A DNA stretch of 39,961 nt, taken from positions 1 to 39,961 of the forward strand of contig JBARBG010000100.1 in NCBI GenBank assembly GCA_049792815.1, read 5' to 3'. Source of the stretch: DAIDKA01 sp049792815. Lineage in GTDB: Bacteria; Pseudomonadota; Gammaproteobacteria; Steroidobacterales; Steroidobacteraceae. A program made the position numbers and the translations under genes. Below, in pieces: positions 8,989 through 16,594 of the stretch; the stretch's first letter is position 1, and the number at the start of each line of letters is the position of its first letter. The notes under the pieces are model-generated. The model did not search any database. It was not told the DNA's origin and saw nothing but the letters and a program-made list of their open reading frames with translations.

Positions 8989-9480
8989 ATGCTCAAACGA
9001 TGGACGATATCGGGCCTGCTGGCCCTGACGCTGATTCTCTGCCGCGCGGCCAGCGCCGGCGACGCACCCGCCCCCGGCTTTACCCTGCCGGCCCGCGGCG
9101 GTTCGACCATTCAGCTGTCCCAGTTCAAGGGCCAGGTGGTCATGCTCAACTTCTGGGCCAGCTGGTGCGTGCCCTGCCGGCAGGAAATGCCGCTGCTGGA
9201 AACCATCTACAAGAAATACAAGCCGCTGGGCTTCACGCTGATCGGCGTGAACGTCGAACCTGATCAGAAGGATGCGGAAGGCTTCCTGAAGCAGACTCCG
9301 GTCAGCTTCCCGGTGCTGTTTGACGCCAAGAGCCAGGTCAGTGGTCTATATAATGTGCAGGTCATGCCCACCACCGTGTTCATCGACCGCAAGGGCAATG
9401 TGCGGCTGGTGCATCAAAGCTACCAGCCCGGCGCCGAAAACCTCTACCTGGATCAGATTCGCACGCTGCTGCGGGAGTGA
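8989..9480 (+). CDS. TlpA/ResA-like periplasmic thioredoxin
   Basis: Protein of 163 aa with a Sec signal (cleavage near ASA-G, residue 23) and one thioredoxin-like domain. The redox motif WCVPC has Cys 60 and Cys 63, and the cis-proline loop is VMPTTVFID at about 121-129. Such proteins reduce or exchange disulfides in the periplasm, commonly keeping CxxCH cysteines reduced for heme attachment. That fits the neighbouring heme proteins and the Cys-x-Cys tail of the DUF4266 product encoded 2 bp downstream. The start has AGGAG about 9 bp upstream. Family assignment is secure; the target is inferred. Confidence 0.9.
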   Translation: MLKRWTISGLLALTLILCRAASAGDAPAPGFTLPARGGSTIQLSQFKGQVVMLNFWASWCVPCRQEMPLLETIYKKYKPLGFTLIGVNVEPDQKDAEGFLKQTPVSFPVLFDAKSQVSGLYNVQVMPTTVFIDRKGNVRLVHQSYQPGAENLYLDQIRTLLRE

Positions 9481-9482
9481 CC

Positions 9483-9722
9483 ATGCGCATCGCACGAAGG
9501 GCACTGGGTCTGGCCGCAGCTGCGGGGCTGATGGTGCAACTGTGCGCCTGTACGCCCATCCAACCCTGGGTGAAGCCCTACGAGCGCGAACGTCTGGCCG
9601 ACCCCATCATGTCCTTCGACCCCAACCCGGTGTCCTCGGCCTACATGGATCACGTGTTTGAAGTGCGTGCGGCGGCGCGCGGCGGCAGCGGCGCGGCGGG
9701 CGGCGGCTGCGGATGCAATTGA
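9483..9722 (+). CDS. Small DUF4266 lipoprotein with GGGCGCN tail
   Basis: Lipoprotein of 79 aa with lipobox LCAC (lipid Cys 23). The mature part has the DUF4266 layout: PWVKPYERERLADPIMS, a middle AYMDHVFE, and a Gly-rich C-terminus closing on GGGCGCN, with Cys 76 and Cys 78 near the end. The ATG at 9483 has GGGAG 7 bp upstream; a GTG at 9477 overlapping the thioredoxin stop is less likely. Its last 10 bases overlap the DUF3570 start, so the two are coupled. The tail also contains SGAA (69-72), which resembles the core of ApbE flavinylation sites, and apbE is nearby. The function of DUF4266 is not known to me; metal or cofactor binding by the Cys-x-Cys tail is a guess. Confidence 0.85.
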   Translation: MRIARRALGLAAAAGLMVQLCACTPIQPWVKPYERERLADPIMSFDPNPVSSAYMDHVFEVRAAARGGSGAAGGGCGCN

Positions 9723-10945
9723 AGGCTTCATATGGGCGTCCGGGGCGCTGGCTGGCCCCGGCGGCCCTCGCGACCGTGTGCGGTCTGTACTGCGCGGCCA
9801 GCCGCACCGATGTGCTGCCGGAGGACCGGGTCGACGCCCTGGCGACCCATTACAGCGGCGGCGGCCAGGATATCAACGGGCTGTCCTTCCTGGTGCGCAA
9901 GAAGGTCGGCGACCACGTGTCCTTGTCCTACAACCACCTTGAGGACATCGTGTCCGGCGCGTCGATTGACGTGCGCACCTCCGGCGCCAGTCCCTACCGC
10001 GAAACGCGCACTCAGGATGGCCTGAACGCCGAGATACTGTACGGCAAGACCACCTATACCGTCGGGGTCACTCACAGCTACGAGCCGGACTACCGCTCAA
10101 ACACCGCCAGCTTCGGCATCAGCCAGAGCATGTTCGGTGATCTGACCACCGTGACCATGAACTATCGGCGCACCTGGAACGACGTCTTCAAGATGGAGTG
10201 CCTGGTGGACGACAAGGACCTCCACTACCCCTGCGTCGCAAAGGTCCATGATCCCGCCTTTGGCAGAAAAGACATGGACGAGCGCTCCTACGGCGTGGGC
10301 CTCACGCAGATCCTGACTCGCAATTCCATCCTCGCGGCGAACTTCGAGGTGATCACGGATGAGGGCTGGCTGAGCAATCCCTATCGCCCCATCATGTATG
10401 CGCAGGCCGGTGGTTCAGGTTTCGCCCTGGGATCGGAAGTGGATCCGAGCACCCGCACCAGCAATGCCCTGGGGCTGGACTACAAGTATTTCCTGCCCTG
10501 GCGGGCCGCGTTGGACCTGCAGTACCGCTATTTCGAGGACACCTGGCATATCCGCTCGCACACCGCGCAGCTGTCCTACACCCAGCCGTGGCGCAACTGG
10601 ACCTTCGACGGCAGTTTCCGCTTCTACAAGCAGAGCCAAGCCGACTTCTACAGCGACCTGTTCGCTTCGGCCAATCAGCAGAACTTCATGTCGCGCAATC
10701 GCGAGCTGTCAGCCTTCAACAGCTTCACCATCGGCACCGGCGCGGCCTACGAGTTCCACATCCCCGATGCACCCTGGATCTCCCGCAGCACGGCGAACAT
10801 CCGCTTCGATCACTTCCTCTTCGACTACAAGGACTTCCGCGACGCCTTGCTGATCGATCCGGCCAAGGGCATAGTCGCCGGCGCCGAGCCGCTGTACTCC
10901 GTGGGACTCAATGTGATGCAGGTGTTCCTGTCGGTTTATTACTGA
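9713..10945 (+). CDS. DUF3570 outer-membrane protein
   Basis: Protein of 410 aa whose first ordered segment (VLPEDRVDALATHYSGGG) followed by INGLSFLVRKKVGDHVSLSYN is characteristic of DUF3570. The rest is long amphipathic beta-strands rich in Tyr/Trp ending in a hydrophobic aromatic strand (VMQVFLSVYY), consistent with a large outer-membrane barrel. The N-terminus has a short hydrophobic stretch (LAPAALATVCGLYCAA) acting as signal. The ATG overlaps the DUF4266 stop. It is the last gene of the rightward operon and ends 3 bp from the end of the convergent apbE. DUF3570 and DUF4266 are usually neighbours, so the barrel and the small lipoprotein probably work together, perhaps as an outer-membrane conduit or receptor. 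Confidence 0.85.
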   Translation: MQLKASYGRPGRWLAPAALATVCGLYCAASRTDVLPEDRVDALATHYSGGGQDINGLSFLVRKKVGDHVSLSYNHLEDIVSGASIDVRTSGASPYRETRTQDGLNAEILYGKTTYTVGVTHSYEPDYRSNTASFGISQSMFGDLTTVTMNYRRTWNDVFKMECLVDDKDLHYPCVAKVHDPAFGRKDMDERSYGVGLTQILTRNSILAANFEVITDEGWLSNPYRPIMYAQAGGSGFALGSEVDPSTRTSNALGLDYKYFLPWRAALDLQYRYFEDTWHIRSHTAQLSYTQPWRNWTFDGSFRFYKQSQADFYSDLFASANQQNFMSRNRELSAFNSFTIGTGAAYEFHIPDAPWISRSTANIRFDHFLFDYKDFRDALLIDPAKGIVAGAEPLYSVGLNVMQVFLSVYY

Positions 10946-10948
10946 GGC

Positions 10949-11989
10949 TCACTTCGCGCCCGCATCGGGTTTTTCCGGGTTCTCCAGGCCCTTCGAGTAC
11001 CAGACCTTGCGATCCGGCGTGATGGCGACGGCGTCGACATCCGCCAGGGTATTGATGAAATCGAGCCCCTCCTTCACCCCCATCACGAACACGCTCTTGG
11101 TGAGCGCATCGGTGCGCGTGGCGTAGGGAGCGATGATGGTGACGCTGCGCACCACGTGCGGGGACTTGCCGGTCCTCGGATCCAGGATGTGGTGGTAGCG
11201 CACGCCACCCTCGTCAAAGAAGCGCTCGTAGTCGCCGGAGGTGGAGAATGCGGTATCGGCCAGGGGAATTCTCAGAATCGTCCGGTTGCGGTCGTCCGGA
11301 TCGCGGATGCCGATGATCCAGGGTTTGCCGAAGCGGTCGCCGATGATGCGCGAGTCCCCGCCGGCATTGACCATGGCCCGGGTGATCCCCAGGCGCTGCA
11401 GCACGGCGATGCCCCGATCGACAGCGTAGCCCTTGCCGATGCCGCCGAAATCGATGCGCACGCCGGGATGGTCGAAGAAAATGGTCTCGCCGGCGCTGTC
11501 CAGGTGGATGTGCCGGTAGTTGCTCTCCGGCAGCGCGGCGGCGATCTGCGCCTCGCTGGGACGGATGTGTTCGGGATAGTTGTACATGTACCCGACGCTC
11601 GCATAGGTGATGTCGAAGGTGCCGCGCGTCAGCTTTGAATAGTCGATCGAGGTGGCGATCAGATCGAACAGCTCCTTGGAGATGCGCATCGGCGCCTTGG
11701 CGGCCAGGTCGTTGACCTGCGACACCTCGCTTTGCGGCTTGAAGGTGCTGAACTCGTTGTCGATGCGCCGCATCTCATCAAAGACCGCCGCAATCGCCGC
11801 CTCGCCCTTGAGGCGGTCCTCGGTCCACAGTTCCACATCGCAGCGCGTCCCCATGATGGGGGCGTCGCGATAGATCCACTCGGCCTGGGCGGGTGTCCAC
11901 GCGCTCGCGCACGCCAGCGCGGCCAGCAGCCCGGAGGTACGGACGAGCCTCCGCAGGAGTTTGGACTGCGACGCTGCTATTGAGTTCAC
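10949..11989 (-). CDS. apbE: FAD:protein FMN transferase ApbE
   Basis: Protein of 346 aa that transfers FMN from FAD onto a Thr/Ser of exported partner proteins, in the periplasm. Family motifs appear in order: MGT (46-48), FGGIGKGYAVD (181-191), NAGGDSRIIG (208-217), STSGDYERFF (249-258), HHILDPRTGKSP (266-277) and TDALTKSVFVMG (293-304), which includes the metal-binding Asp. The N-terminus is a Sec signal ending near AQA-E (residue 36). The GTG start at 11989 is supported by a perfect AGGAGG 8 bp upstream. It lies tail-to-tail with the DUF3570 gene, and no classical FMN-binding-domain or Nqr/Rnf target is encoded in the window. Its substrate may be one of the exported proteins here or one elsewhere in the genome. 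Confidence 0.93.
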   Translation of the reverse strand: MNSIAASQSKLLRRLVRTSGLLAALACASAWTPAQAEWIYRDAPIMGTRCDVELWTEDRLKGEAAIAAVFDEMRRIDNEFSTFKPQSEVSQVNDLAAKAPMRISKELFDLIATSIDYSKLTRGTFDITYASVGYMYNYPEHIRPSEAQIAAALPESNYRHIHLDSAGETIFFDHPGVRIDFGGIGKGYAVDRGIAVLQRLGITRAMVNAGGDSRIIGDRFGKPWIIGIRDPDDRNRTILRIPLADTAFSTSGDYERFFDEGGVRYHHILDPRTGKSPHVVRSVTIIAPYATRTDALTKSVFVMGVKEGLDFINTLADVDAVAITPDRKVWYSKGLENPEKPDAGAK

Positions 11990-11997
11990 TGCTGAAG

Positions 11998-12003
11998 CCT
12001 CCT
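11998..12003 (-). promoter_or_regulatory. Ribosome binding site of apbE (AGGAGG)
   Basis: A perfect AGGAGG on the minus strand sits 8 bp before the GTG at 11989 and decides this non-ATG start. It is the strongest ribosome site noticed in the window. Confidence 0.75.
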
Positions 12004-12057
12004 ACTGCATGCCCGGCTGGAGTAAGCTTGGCACAGTTCAACTCAAGGATCCCGCGC

Positions 12058-12858
12058 ATGCGAACATCTGCCCTGCTGGCCACTCTTGCCCTGGTGATCA
12101 CCAGTGTCGCAGTACACGCACAGGGGCGCGAAGAAGCGCGCCTGCTGACGGCAAACCAGATCCTGAACGAGGCGATGGGTTCGCCCGACCAGTTCGTTCC
12201 CACGCGCCTGCTGGAACGCGCCTATGGCATCGCCATCGTGCCAGATGTCACCAAGATCGCCTTTTTCTTCGGCGGCCGCCGCGGCAACGGCGTGCTGGTG
12301 GCCCGCGATCCCAGCGGTCACTTCAGTGATCCGATCTTCGTCAACCTGACCGGCGGCAGCATCGGCTTCCAATGGGGCGTCACATCCACGGACGTAATCC
12401 TGGTCTTCACCACCAAGCGCAGCATCGACCGCATTGCCAGCGGGCAGCTGACTCTGGGCGCGGATGCCTCCGTGGCGGCGGGGCCCGTCGGCCGCGCGGC
12501 TTCGGCGGGCACCGACCCGACCCTGTCGGCCGAGGTCTACTCCTACTCGCGCAGCCGGGGCCTGTTCGCCGGCATCGCGCTGGACGGCAGCGCCCTGACC
12601 ATCGACAACAACGCCGATGCGCGCTTCTACGACAAGGGCGTGGTCAATGCCTACGACATCATCGGCGGCACTGTCAGGACCAACAGCGATGTCGCCAAGC
12701 GCTTCATGGACACCGTGGCCCGCACCACGGGCTCGAGCGCGCAAGCGCCGGCCGCGCCGGCTCCGGTAAGCACCGCGCCGGCCACGAACCCGGGCGCCGG
12801 CGCGCAGACCTTCCCGCTGTCTGATCCGAAACCAGGCCAGGAGCCGCAGTCGCATTGA
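12058..12858 (+). CDS. Exported SYLF (YSC84-type) lipid-binding protein
   Basis: Protein of 266 aa with a Sec signal cleaved near VHA-Q (residue 21). The body fits the SYLF/YSC84 domain: an AYGIAIVPDVTKIAFFFGGRRG segment, then GSIGFQWG, VILVFTTKRSID, LTLGADASVAAGPVGR and VYSYSRSRGLFAGIALDGS, ending near residue 220. The C-terminal tail of about 40 residues is low-complexity Ala/Pro. SYLF domains bind phosphoinositides in eukaryotes; bacterial ones are exported and poorly understood. The start follows AAGGA about 9 bp upstream and gives the signal peptide directly. It is divergent from apbE across 68 bp, and its stop overlaps the TTG start of the GT9 gene, so these two are probably coexpressed. 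Confidence 0.88.
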   Translation: MRTSALLATLALVITSVAVHAQGREEARLLTANQILNEAMGSPDQFVPTRLLERAYGIAIVPDVTKIAFFFGGRRGNGVLVARDPSGHFSDPIFVNLTGGSIGFQWGVTSTDVILVFTTKRSIDRIASGQLTLGADASVAAGPVGRAASAGTDPTLSAEVYSYSRSRGLFAGIALDGSALTIDNNADARFYDKGVVNAYDIIGGTVRTNSDVAKRFMDTVARTTGSSAQAPAAPAPVSTAPATNPGAGAQTFPLSDPKPGQEPQSH

Positions 12859-13973
12859 GTTTCCGGTCCGTGGCGCGGGTCGGTGCGCTGATCCGCCGCA
12901 ACCTGCGCGAGCTGCGCGGCCAGTTGCGCTACCGGCTGGGTCTGGTGCTGCAACGGCTGTTGGGCCGGCGGCACACGGCGACCCGACTGGATGCGCCGCA
13001 AATCCACTCGATACTCATCGGCCGCATCAACGGGCGGCTGGGCAACACGCTGTTCCTGACGCCCATGATCGCGCGCATCCACGCACTGCTGCCCGATGCC
13101 CGAATCGACCTGGCGCTGTCCTATCCGCATGCGCCGGCGCTGCTGGCGGGGCTGCCCGGTGTGCGGCAGATCATTCTCTTCCCGCACAAGGGCCGCGGTC
13201 TCATCACCGGGTACTGGCGCGCCTTGCGTCAGCTGCGCGCCACGCACTATGACCTGGCTGTCGACCCCACTGCGTTCTCGACCAGCGGGCGTCTGCTCCT
13301 GTCACTGGCGCGGGCCCGCTTCCGCCTGGGCTTCAGCCTGCCCTCGCAGTGGGCCGCGCTCACGCACGCCGTGCCGCTGCCGGCCGGCACCATGCATCAG
13401 GGCCGCCAGCCGGCGTATCTGCTGACCACGGCGCTGGGCGCGGCCTGGGACCCGACGCTGCGCCTGTGGCTGCCCCTGCGCCCTGATGAGATCGCCGCGG
13501 GTCGCGCGGCCGTCACTGCCGCCTTGCTGGCGGCACATGCGGCGCTCACGCCCGGCAGCGCGCTGGTCGGCTACTTCGGCCATGCAACGGGCCTCAAGAG
13601 CCTGGCGCCGGACTGGTGGGTGCGTTTCTGGCGGGCCTTCCTGGAGCTGCAGCCGCAGGTCATTCCCGTGGAGTTCCTGCCGGGCATCACCACGCCGCCC
13701 ACGGTCGCGGGCTTTGCGACGCTGCACCTGGCCTCGCAGCGGCAGCTGACCGCCGCCATCGCGACGCTGCAGCTGTTCGTATCGGCCGATGCGGGTCCCA
13801 TGCACCTGGCCAGCACCACCGACACTCCCACCATGGGCCTGTTCAAGGTTACCGACGCCGCGCTGTATGGTCCGCTGAAGGCAGTTGATCGCAGCATCGA
13901 GGTGGCGCAGCTGACGCCGGAGGAAGTGGCCGCAAGAATCAGTGCGGTTTGGTCAGTGCCCGTCAACGAATAG
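12855..13973 (+). CDS. Glycosyltransferase family 9 (heptosyltransferase-like)
   Basis: Protein of 372 aa related to ADP-heptose:LPS heptosyltransferases, which act on the cytoplasmic face of the inner membrane. The N-terminal nucleotide-sugar enzyme pattern ILIGRINGRLGNTLFLTPMI (about 51-70) and the C-terminal VSADAGPMHLASTTDTPTMGLF (about 310-331) are the two hallmark regions. The usual RxDAIGD near the start is changed to RINGRLGN, so the donor or acceptor may differ from classic WaaC/WaaF. The TTG start overlaps the SYLF stop with GGAG 11 bp upstream; a GTG at 12870 is an alternative. No other LPS gene is nearby. The gene ends by overlapping the convergent alpha-E gene by 21 bp. Confidence 0.8.
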   Translation: MSFRSVARVGALIRRNLRELRGQLRYRLGLVLQRLLGRRHTATRLDAPQIHSILIGRINGRLGNTLFLTPMIARIHALLPDARIDLALSYPHAPALLAGLPGVRQIILFPHKGRGLITGYWRALRQLRATHYDLAVDPTAFSTSGRLLLSLARARFRLGFSLPSQWAALTHAVPLPAGTMHQGRQPAYLLTTALGAAWDPTLRLWLPLRPDEIAAGRAAVTAALLAAHAALTPGSALVGYFGHATGLKSLAPDWWVRFWRAFLELQPQVIPVEFLPGITTPPTVAGFATLHLASQRQLTAAIATLQLFVSADAGPMHLASTTDTPTMGLFKVTDAALYGPLKAVDRSIEVAQLTPEEVAARISAVWSVPVNE

Positions 13974-14960
13974 CGGCAGGGTCTGCCGCGCATCCTGCAC
14001 CTGGGCCTGCGCCGGGGGCCGGGCAGTGCCCGGCAGCGCCGGAAAATATGCCTGGGCAATGCTGGCGTGGACGTCTATCAGGTATACCTGCAGATGATCG
14101 ATGAGCTGGTGCAGGCCCTGCTGATCAAGCTCAGCGAAACTCGCCTGCGCGAGGAAGCGGTGGGCACCGGCCAGGGTGTCCAGCACCCCGGAACTGCGCG
14201 GCAGGGTACGCAGGGACAGTTCGACCTGCTGCAGGCAGAACCGGCAGGAGCGCGGAAACTGCGCATCGCGCAGCGCGAAATCCAGGGACTCGACGCGACT
14301 GACGCGGGCACGGCGGGTCTGCCGGTACATGTGCTGCCCGGACAGCGAGCGCAGCACGCTGATCCACTGGATGGTCTGGAACGGGTCCAGGTCCGAGGTC
14401 GCCGCGGGCAGGATCTGCGCCGAGCGCACATCGACAATGCGGCTGGTCATGTCCGCCCGTTCCAGGTTGCGCCCGACGAGCATGAACGTGTACGCATCGG
14501 TGCGGCTCATGGTGCCTTCGAGGACCCCGGCCAGGGTCTGTGACACCACGACGATGCGCTTCAGGAAATCATGGCGCGTGCGCCGGTTCAGCCCCGAGGG
14601 CAGGCCGACGGTGAACTCCTGGAAGAACTCATTGAGGATTTCCCAGGCCTCGGTCGGCAGGATGTCGCGCAGGGTGCGGGCATTCTCCCGCGCCACATTC
14701 AACGAAGCGCTGATGGATCCGGGGTTCTGTGCGTCCGCGAGCAGGAACTGGACGATTTCGCGCTCGTCACTGCGCCGCTTCTGCGCATCGAATTCGGCGC
14801 GGCTGCCGGTGATGTCGATGAGCGGCAGCCAGCCCAGTGCGTAGCCGCGCTGCAGGTCCAGCAGCAGGTTGGCATTGACGCTGATGAGGCGCGCGGTGTT
14901 CTCGGCGCGCTCCAGGTAGCGTGCCAGCCAGTAGATGTTCTCGGCGACACGGGCGAGCAC
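13953..14960 (-). CDS. Alpha-E domain protein (stand-alone)
   Basis: Protein of 335 aa, mainly helical, with the family's defining N-terminus ARVAENIYWLARYLERAENT and later repeated helices (DAYTFMLVGRNLERADMTSR, FPRSCRFCLQQVE). Alpha-E proteins occur with circularly permuted ATP-grasp enzymes and transglutaminases in predicted peptide-ligase loci; their biochemical role is unknown. The GTG start lies 6 bp after the ATP-grasp stop with GAGG 11 bp upstream, so the pair is one transcript. The last 21 bp overlap the convergent GT9 gene. A paralogous alpha-E domain is fused to an ATP-grasp at 19899-22373. Confidence 0.88.
   Translation of the reverse strand: MLARVAENIYWLARYLERAENTARLISVNANLLLDLQRGYALGWLPLIDITGSRAEFDAQKRRSDEREIVQFLLADAQNPGSISASLNVARENARTLRDILPTEAWEILNEFFQEFTVGLPSGLNRRTRHDFLKRIVVVSQTLAGVLEGTMSRTDAYTFMLVGRNLERADMTSRIVDVRSAQILPAATSDLDPFQTIQWISVLRSLSGQHMYRQTRRARVSRVESLDFALRDAQFPRSCRFCLQQVELSLRTLPRSSGVLDTLAGAHRFLAQASFAELDQQGLHQLIDHLQVYLIDVHASIAQAYFPALPGTARPPAQAQVQDARQTLPLFVDGH
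13973..13989. terminator. 7-bp GC hairpin at convergent gene ends, possible weak terminator
   Basis: GCGGCAG and CTGCCGC form a perfect 7-bp stem around the loop GGT. It begins at the last base of the GT9 stop codon and lies inside the 3' end of the alpha-E gene. There is no T-run on either side, so an intrinsic terminator is only possible, not likely. Confidence 0.25.
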
Positions 14961-14966
14961 GGCGCG

Positions 14967-16418
14967 TTAAACCTCCGTATCCACGATCCAGGTGTCCTTG
15001 CTGCCACCACCCTGGGAGGAGTTTACGACCAGCGAGCCCTTGCGCAGCGCGACCCGTGTCAGACCCCCGGTCGTCACATAGGTCGCGGGTCCACTGAGAA
15101 TGAAGGGCCGCAGATCCACATGCCGCGGCTCGAGCCGGTCGCCGACGAAGGTCGGAACCGTCGACAGGGTGATCACCGGTTGGGCAATGAAATTGCGGGG
15201 CGCGGCCTTCAGCTGCGCGGCGAACTGCGCACGCTCGCGCTGCGTGGACATCGGACCCATGAGCATGCCGTAGCCGCCCGAGCCATCTACCGGCTTCACC
15301 ACCAGCGAATCAAGGTTGGCCAGCACATGTTCCAGTTCATCCGGTTCGCCGCAGCGCCACGCGGGCACGTTGGGCAGGATCGGCGTCTCATCCAGGTAGT
15401 AGCGGATCATGTCCGGCACGTAGGTGTACACCAGCTTGTCATCGGCGACTCCGGCCCCGGGGGCGTTGGCCAGTGCCACCTTGCCGTTGGCCCAGGCGCG
15501 CATCAGTCCGGGCACGCCAAGCGAGGAGTCCGCGCGGAACGCATCAGGGTCCAGGAAGTCATCATCGATGCGCCGGTAGATGACATCCACGCGCTGCGCG
15601 CCGCGCGTGGTCTGCATGTAGACACAGTCATCAGCCCCCACCGCAAGGTCACGGCCCTCGACCAGCTCGCAGCCCATCTGCCGCGCGAGGTACGCATGCT
15701 CGAAATAGGCGGAGTTGTAGATGCCCGGGGTGAGCACGACCACCTCGGGTCGATCCTGCGGGCGCGGTGACAGCGCCGCCAGCATGTCATACAGCTGCGC
15801 CGGATAATCGTCCACGGGCAAAATCGCCGCGCTGTCGAACAGCTCGGGGAACACCCGTTTGACGACCTGGCGGTTCTCGATCATGTAGGAGACACCGGAG
15901 GGCACCCGCAGATTGTCCTCCAGCACGAATACCGTGCCGTCGGCGCCGCGGATGAGGTCCGATCCGCAGATGTGCGCCCAGCAGCGCGCCGGCGGTGACA
16001 CGCCCATGCAGTTGGGCCGGAAGTTGCGCGATGAGGCGATGATGCCGATCGGCATGATGCCGTCCGCGATGATGCGCTGCTCGTGGTAGATGTCGTCGAT
16101 GAAGCGGTTGATTGCCGCGACACGCTGCCGCAGGCCGGCATCGATGCGCGACCACTCCTTGCGCGTGATGGTGCGCGGGATGATGTCGAGCGGCCAGGCA
16201 CGGTCAATCGAACCGCCCGCCTCGTGATACACCGTGAAGGTGATTCCCATGGCCCTGATGGCCAGTTCCGCGGCCTGTTGGCGCAGACCGATCTCGGCTC
16301 CATCCAGCTCCGTGAGGTAGCGGGCGAGCGCGCGCCCGGCAACGCGCGCGCCGCCTCCTGGGCCGATCAGCTCATCATGCAGGCCGGGAGCGGAATACGA
16401 AGTCCAGTCAATGCGCAT
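14967..16418 (-). CDS. Circularly permuted ATP-grasp protein (stand-alone)
   Basis: Protein of 483 aa of the circularly permuted ATP-grasp family (DUF404/DUF407, CP_ATPgrasp_2), predicted to form amide bonds via an acyl-phosphate. Visible conserved segments are ITFTVYHEAGGSIDRAWPLD (60-79), VFVLEDNLRVPSG (163-175), the ATP-binding VVKPVDGSGGYGM (373-385), and DLRPFILSG near residue 430. The Gly-rich loop and the VLEDN acidic residues look intact, so this copy is probably active. The start MRIDW at 16418 is preferred; an ATG at 16448 would add ten mostly basic residues and has no ribosome site. It is cotranscribed with the alpha-E gene and diverges from the transglutaminase-DUF2126 operon across 176 bp. 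Confidence 0.88.
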   Translation of the reverse strand: MRIDWTSYSAPGLHDELIGPGGGARVAGRALARYLTELDGAEIGLRQQAAELAIRAMGITFTVYHEAGGSIDRAWPLDIIPRTITRKEWSRIDAGLRQRVAAINRFIDDIYHEQRIIADGIMPIGIIASSRNFRPNCMGVSPPARCWAHICGSDLIRGADGTVFVLEDNLRVPSGVSYMIENRQVVKRVFPELFDSAAILPVDDYPAQLYDMLAALSPRPQDRPEVVVLTPGIYNSAYFEHAYLARQMGCELVEGRDLAVGADDCVYMQTTRGAQRVDVIYRRIDDDFLDPDAFRADSSLGVPGLMRAWANGKVALANAPGAGVADDKLVYTYVPDMIRYYLDETPILPNVPAWRCGEPDELEHVLANLDSLVVKPVDGSGGYGMLMGPMSTQRERAQFAAQLKAAPRNFIAQPVITLSTVPTFVGDRLEPRHVDLRPFILSGPATYVTTGGLTRVALRKGSLVVNSSQGGGSKDTWIVDTEV

Positions 16419-16497
16419 GTCATCTCGAGCACGCCGTCGCTGCAACATACCAGTGCAGGTGCACGGCGTTCAAACAATAAGACGCAGTCGCTGTGAC

Positions 16498-16525
16498 TTG
16501 GTGCGTGATGTGCCAAATTGGTGCG
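16498..16525. repeat. Direct repeat TTGGTGCG x2, two helical turns apart
   Basis: TTGGTGCG occurs at 16498-16505 and again at 16518-16525, a 20-bp period that would place both copies on nearly the same DNA face. CCAAATTGG (16513-16521) forms a short palindrome overlapping the second copy. Both lie in the -35 and upstream zone of the TATAAT box at 16549, so they may be activator or repressor half sites. No regulator gene is adjacent. Confidence 0.4.
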
Positions 16526-16526
16526 A

Positions 16527-16549
16527 ACGGGCCGGTGCTCCGGGCCCGT
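16527..16549. repeat. Inverted repeat ACGGGCC-N9-GGCCCGT at promoter
   Basis: Perfect 7-bp arms, ACGGGCC (16527-16533) and GGCCCGT (16543-16549), surround a 9-bp spacer. The right arm touches the first T of the TATAAT box, so a protein bound here would block RNA polymerase, or the arms could fold as a hairpin in a leftward transcript. Confidence 0.4.
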
Positions 16550-16554
16550 ATAAT
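16549..16554 (+). promoter_or_regulatory. -10 box TATAAT upstream of transglutaminase-DUF2126 operon
   Basis: A perfect TATAAT lies 40 bp before the GTG start of the transglutaminase-DUF2126 gene. No good -35 hexamer is found 16-18 bp upstream, where the inverted repeat lies instead, so the promoter may need an activator. Confidence 0.5.
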
Positions 16555-16594
16555 GGGCACTTACGGATAATCCTAAGTCGCGCCGGAGACCTAC

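Noticed and set aside
13973..13989. Strong intrinsic terminator between GT9 and alpha-E genes
   Set aside because: The stem is perfect but no T-run follows on either strand; kept only as a weak candidate.
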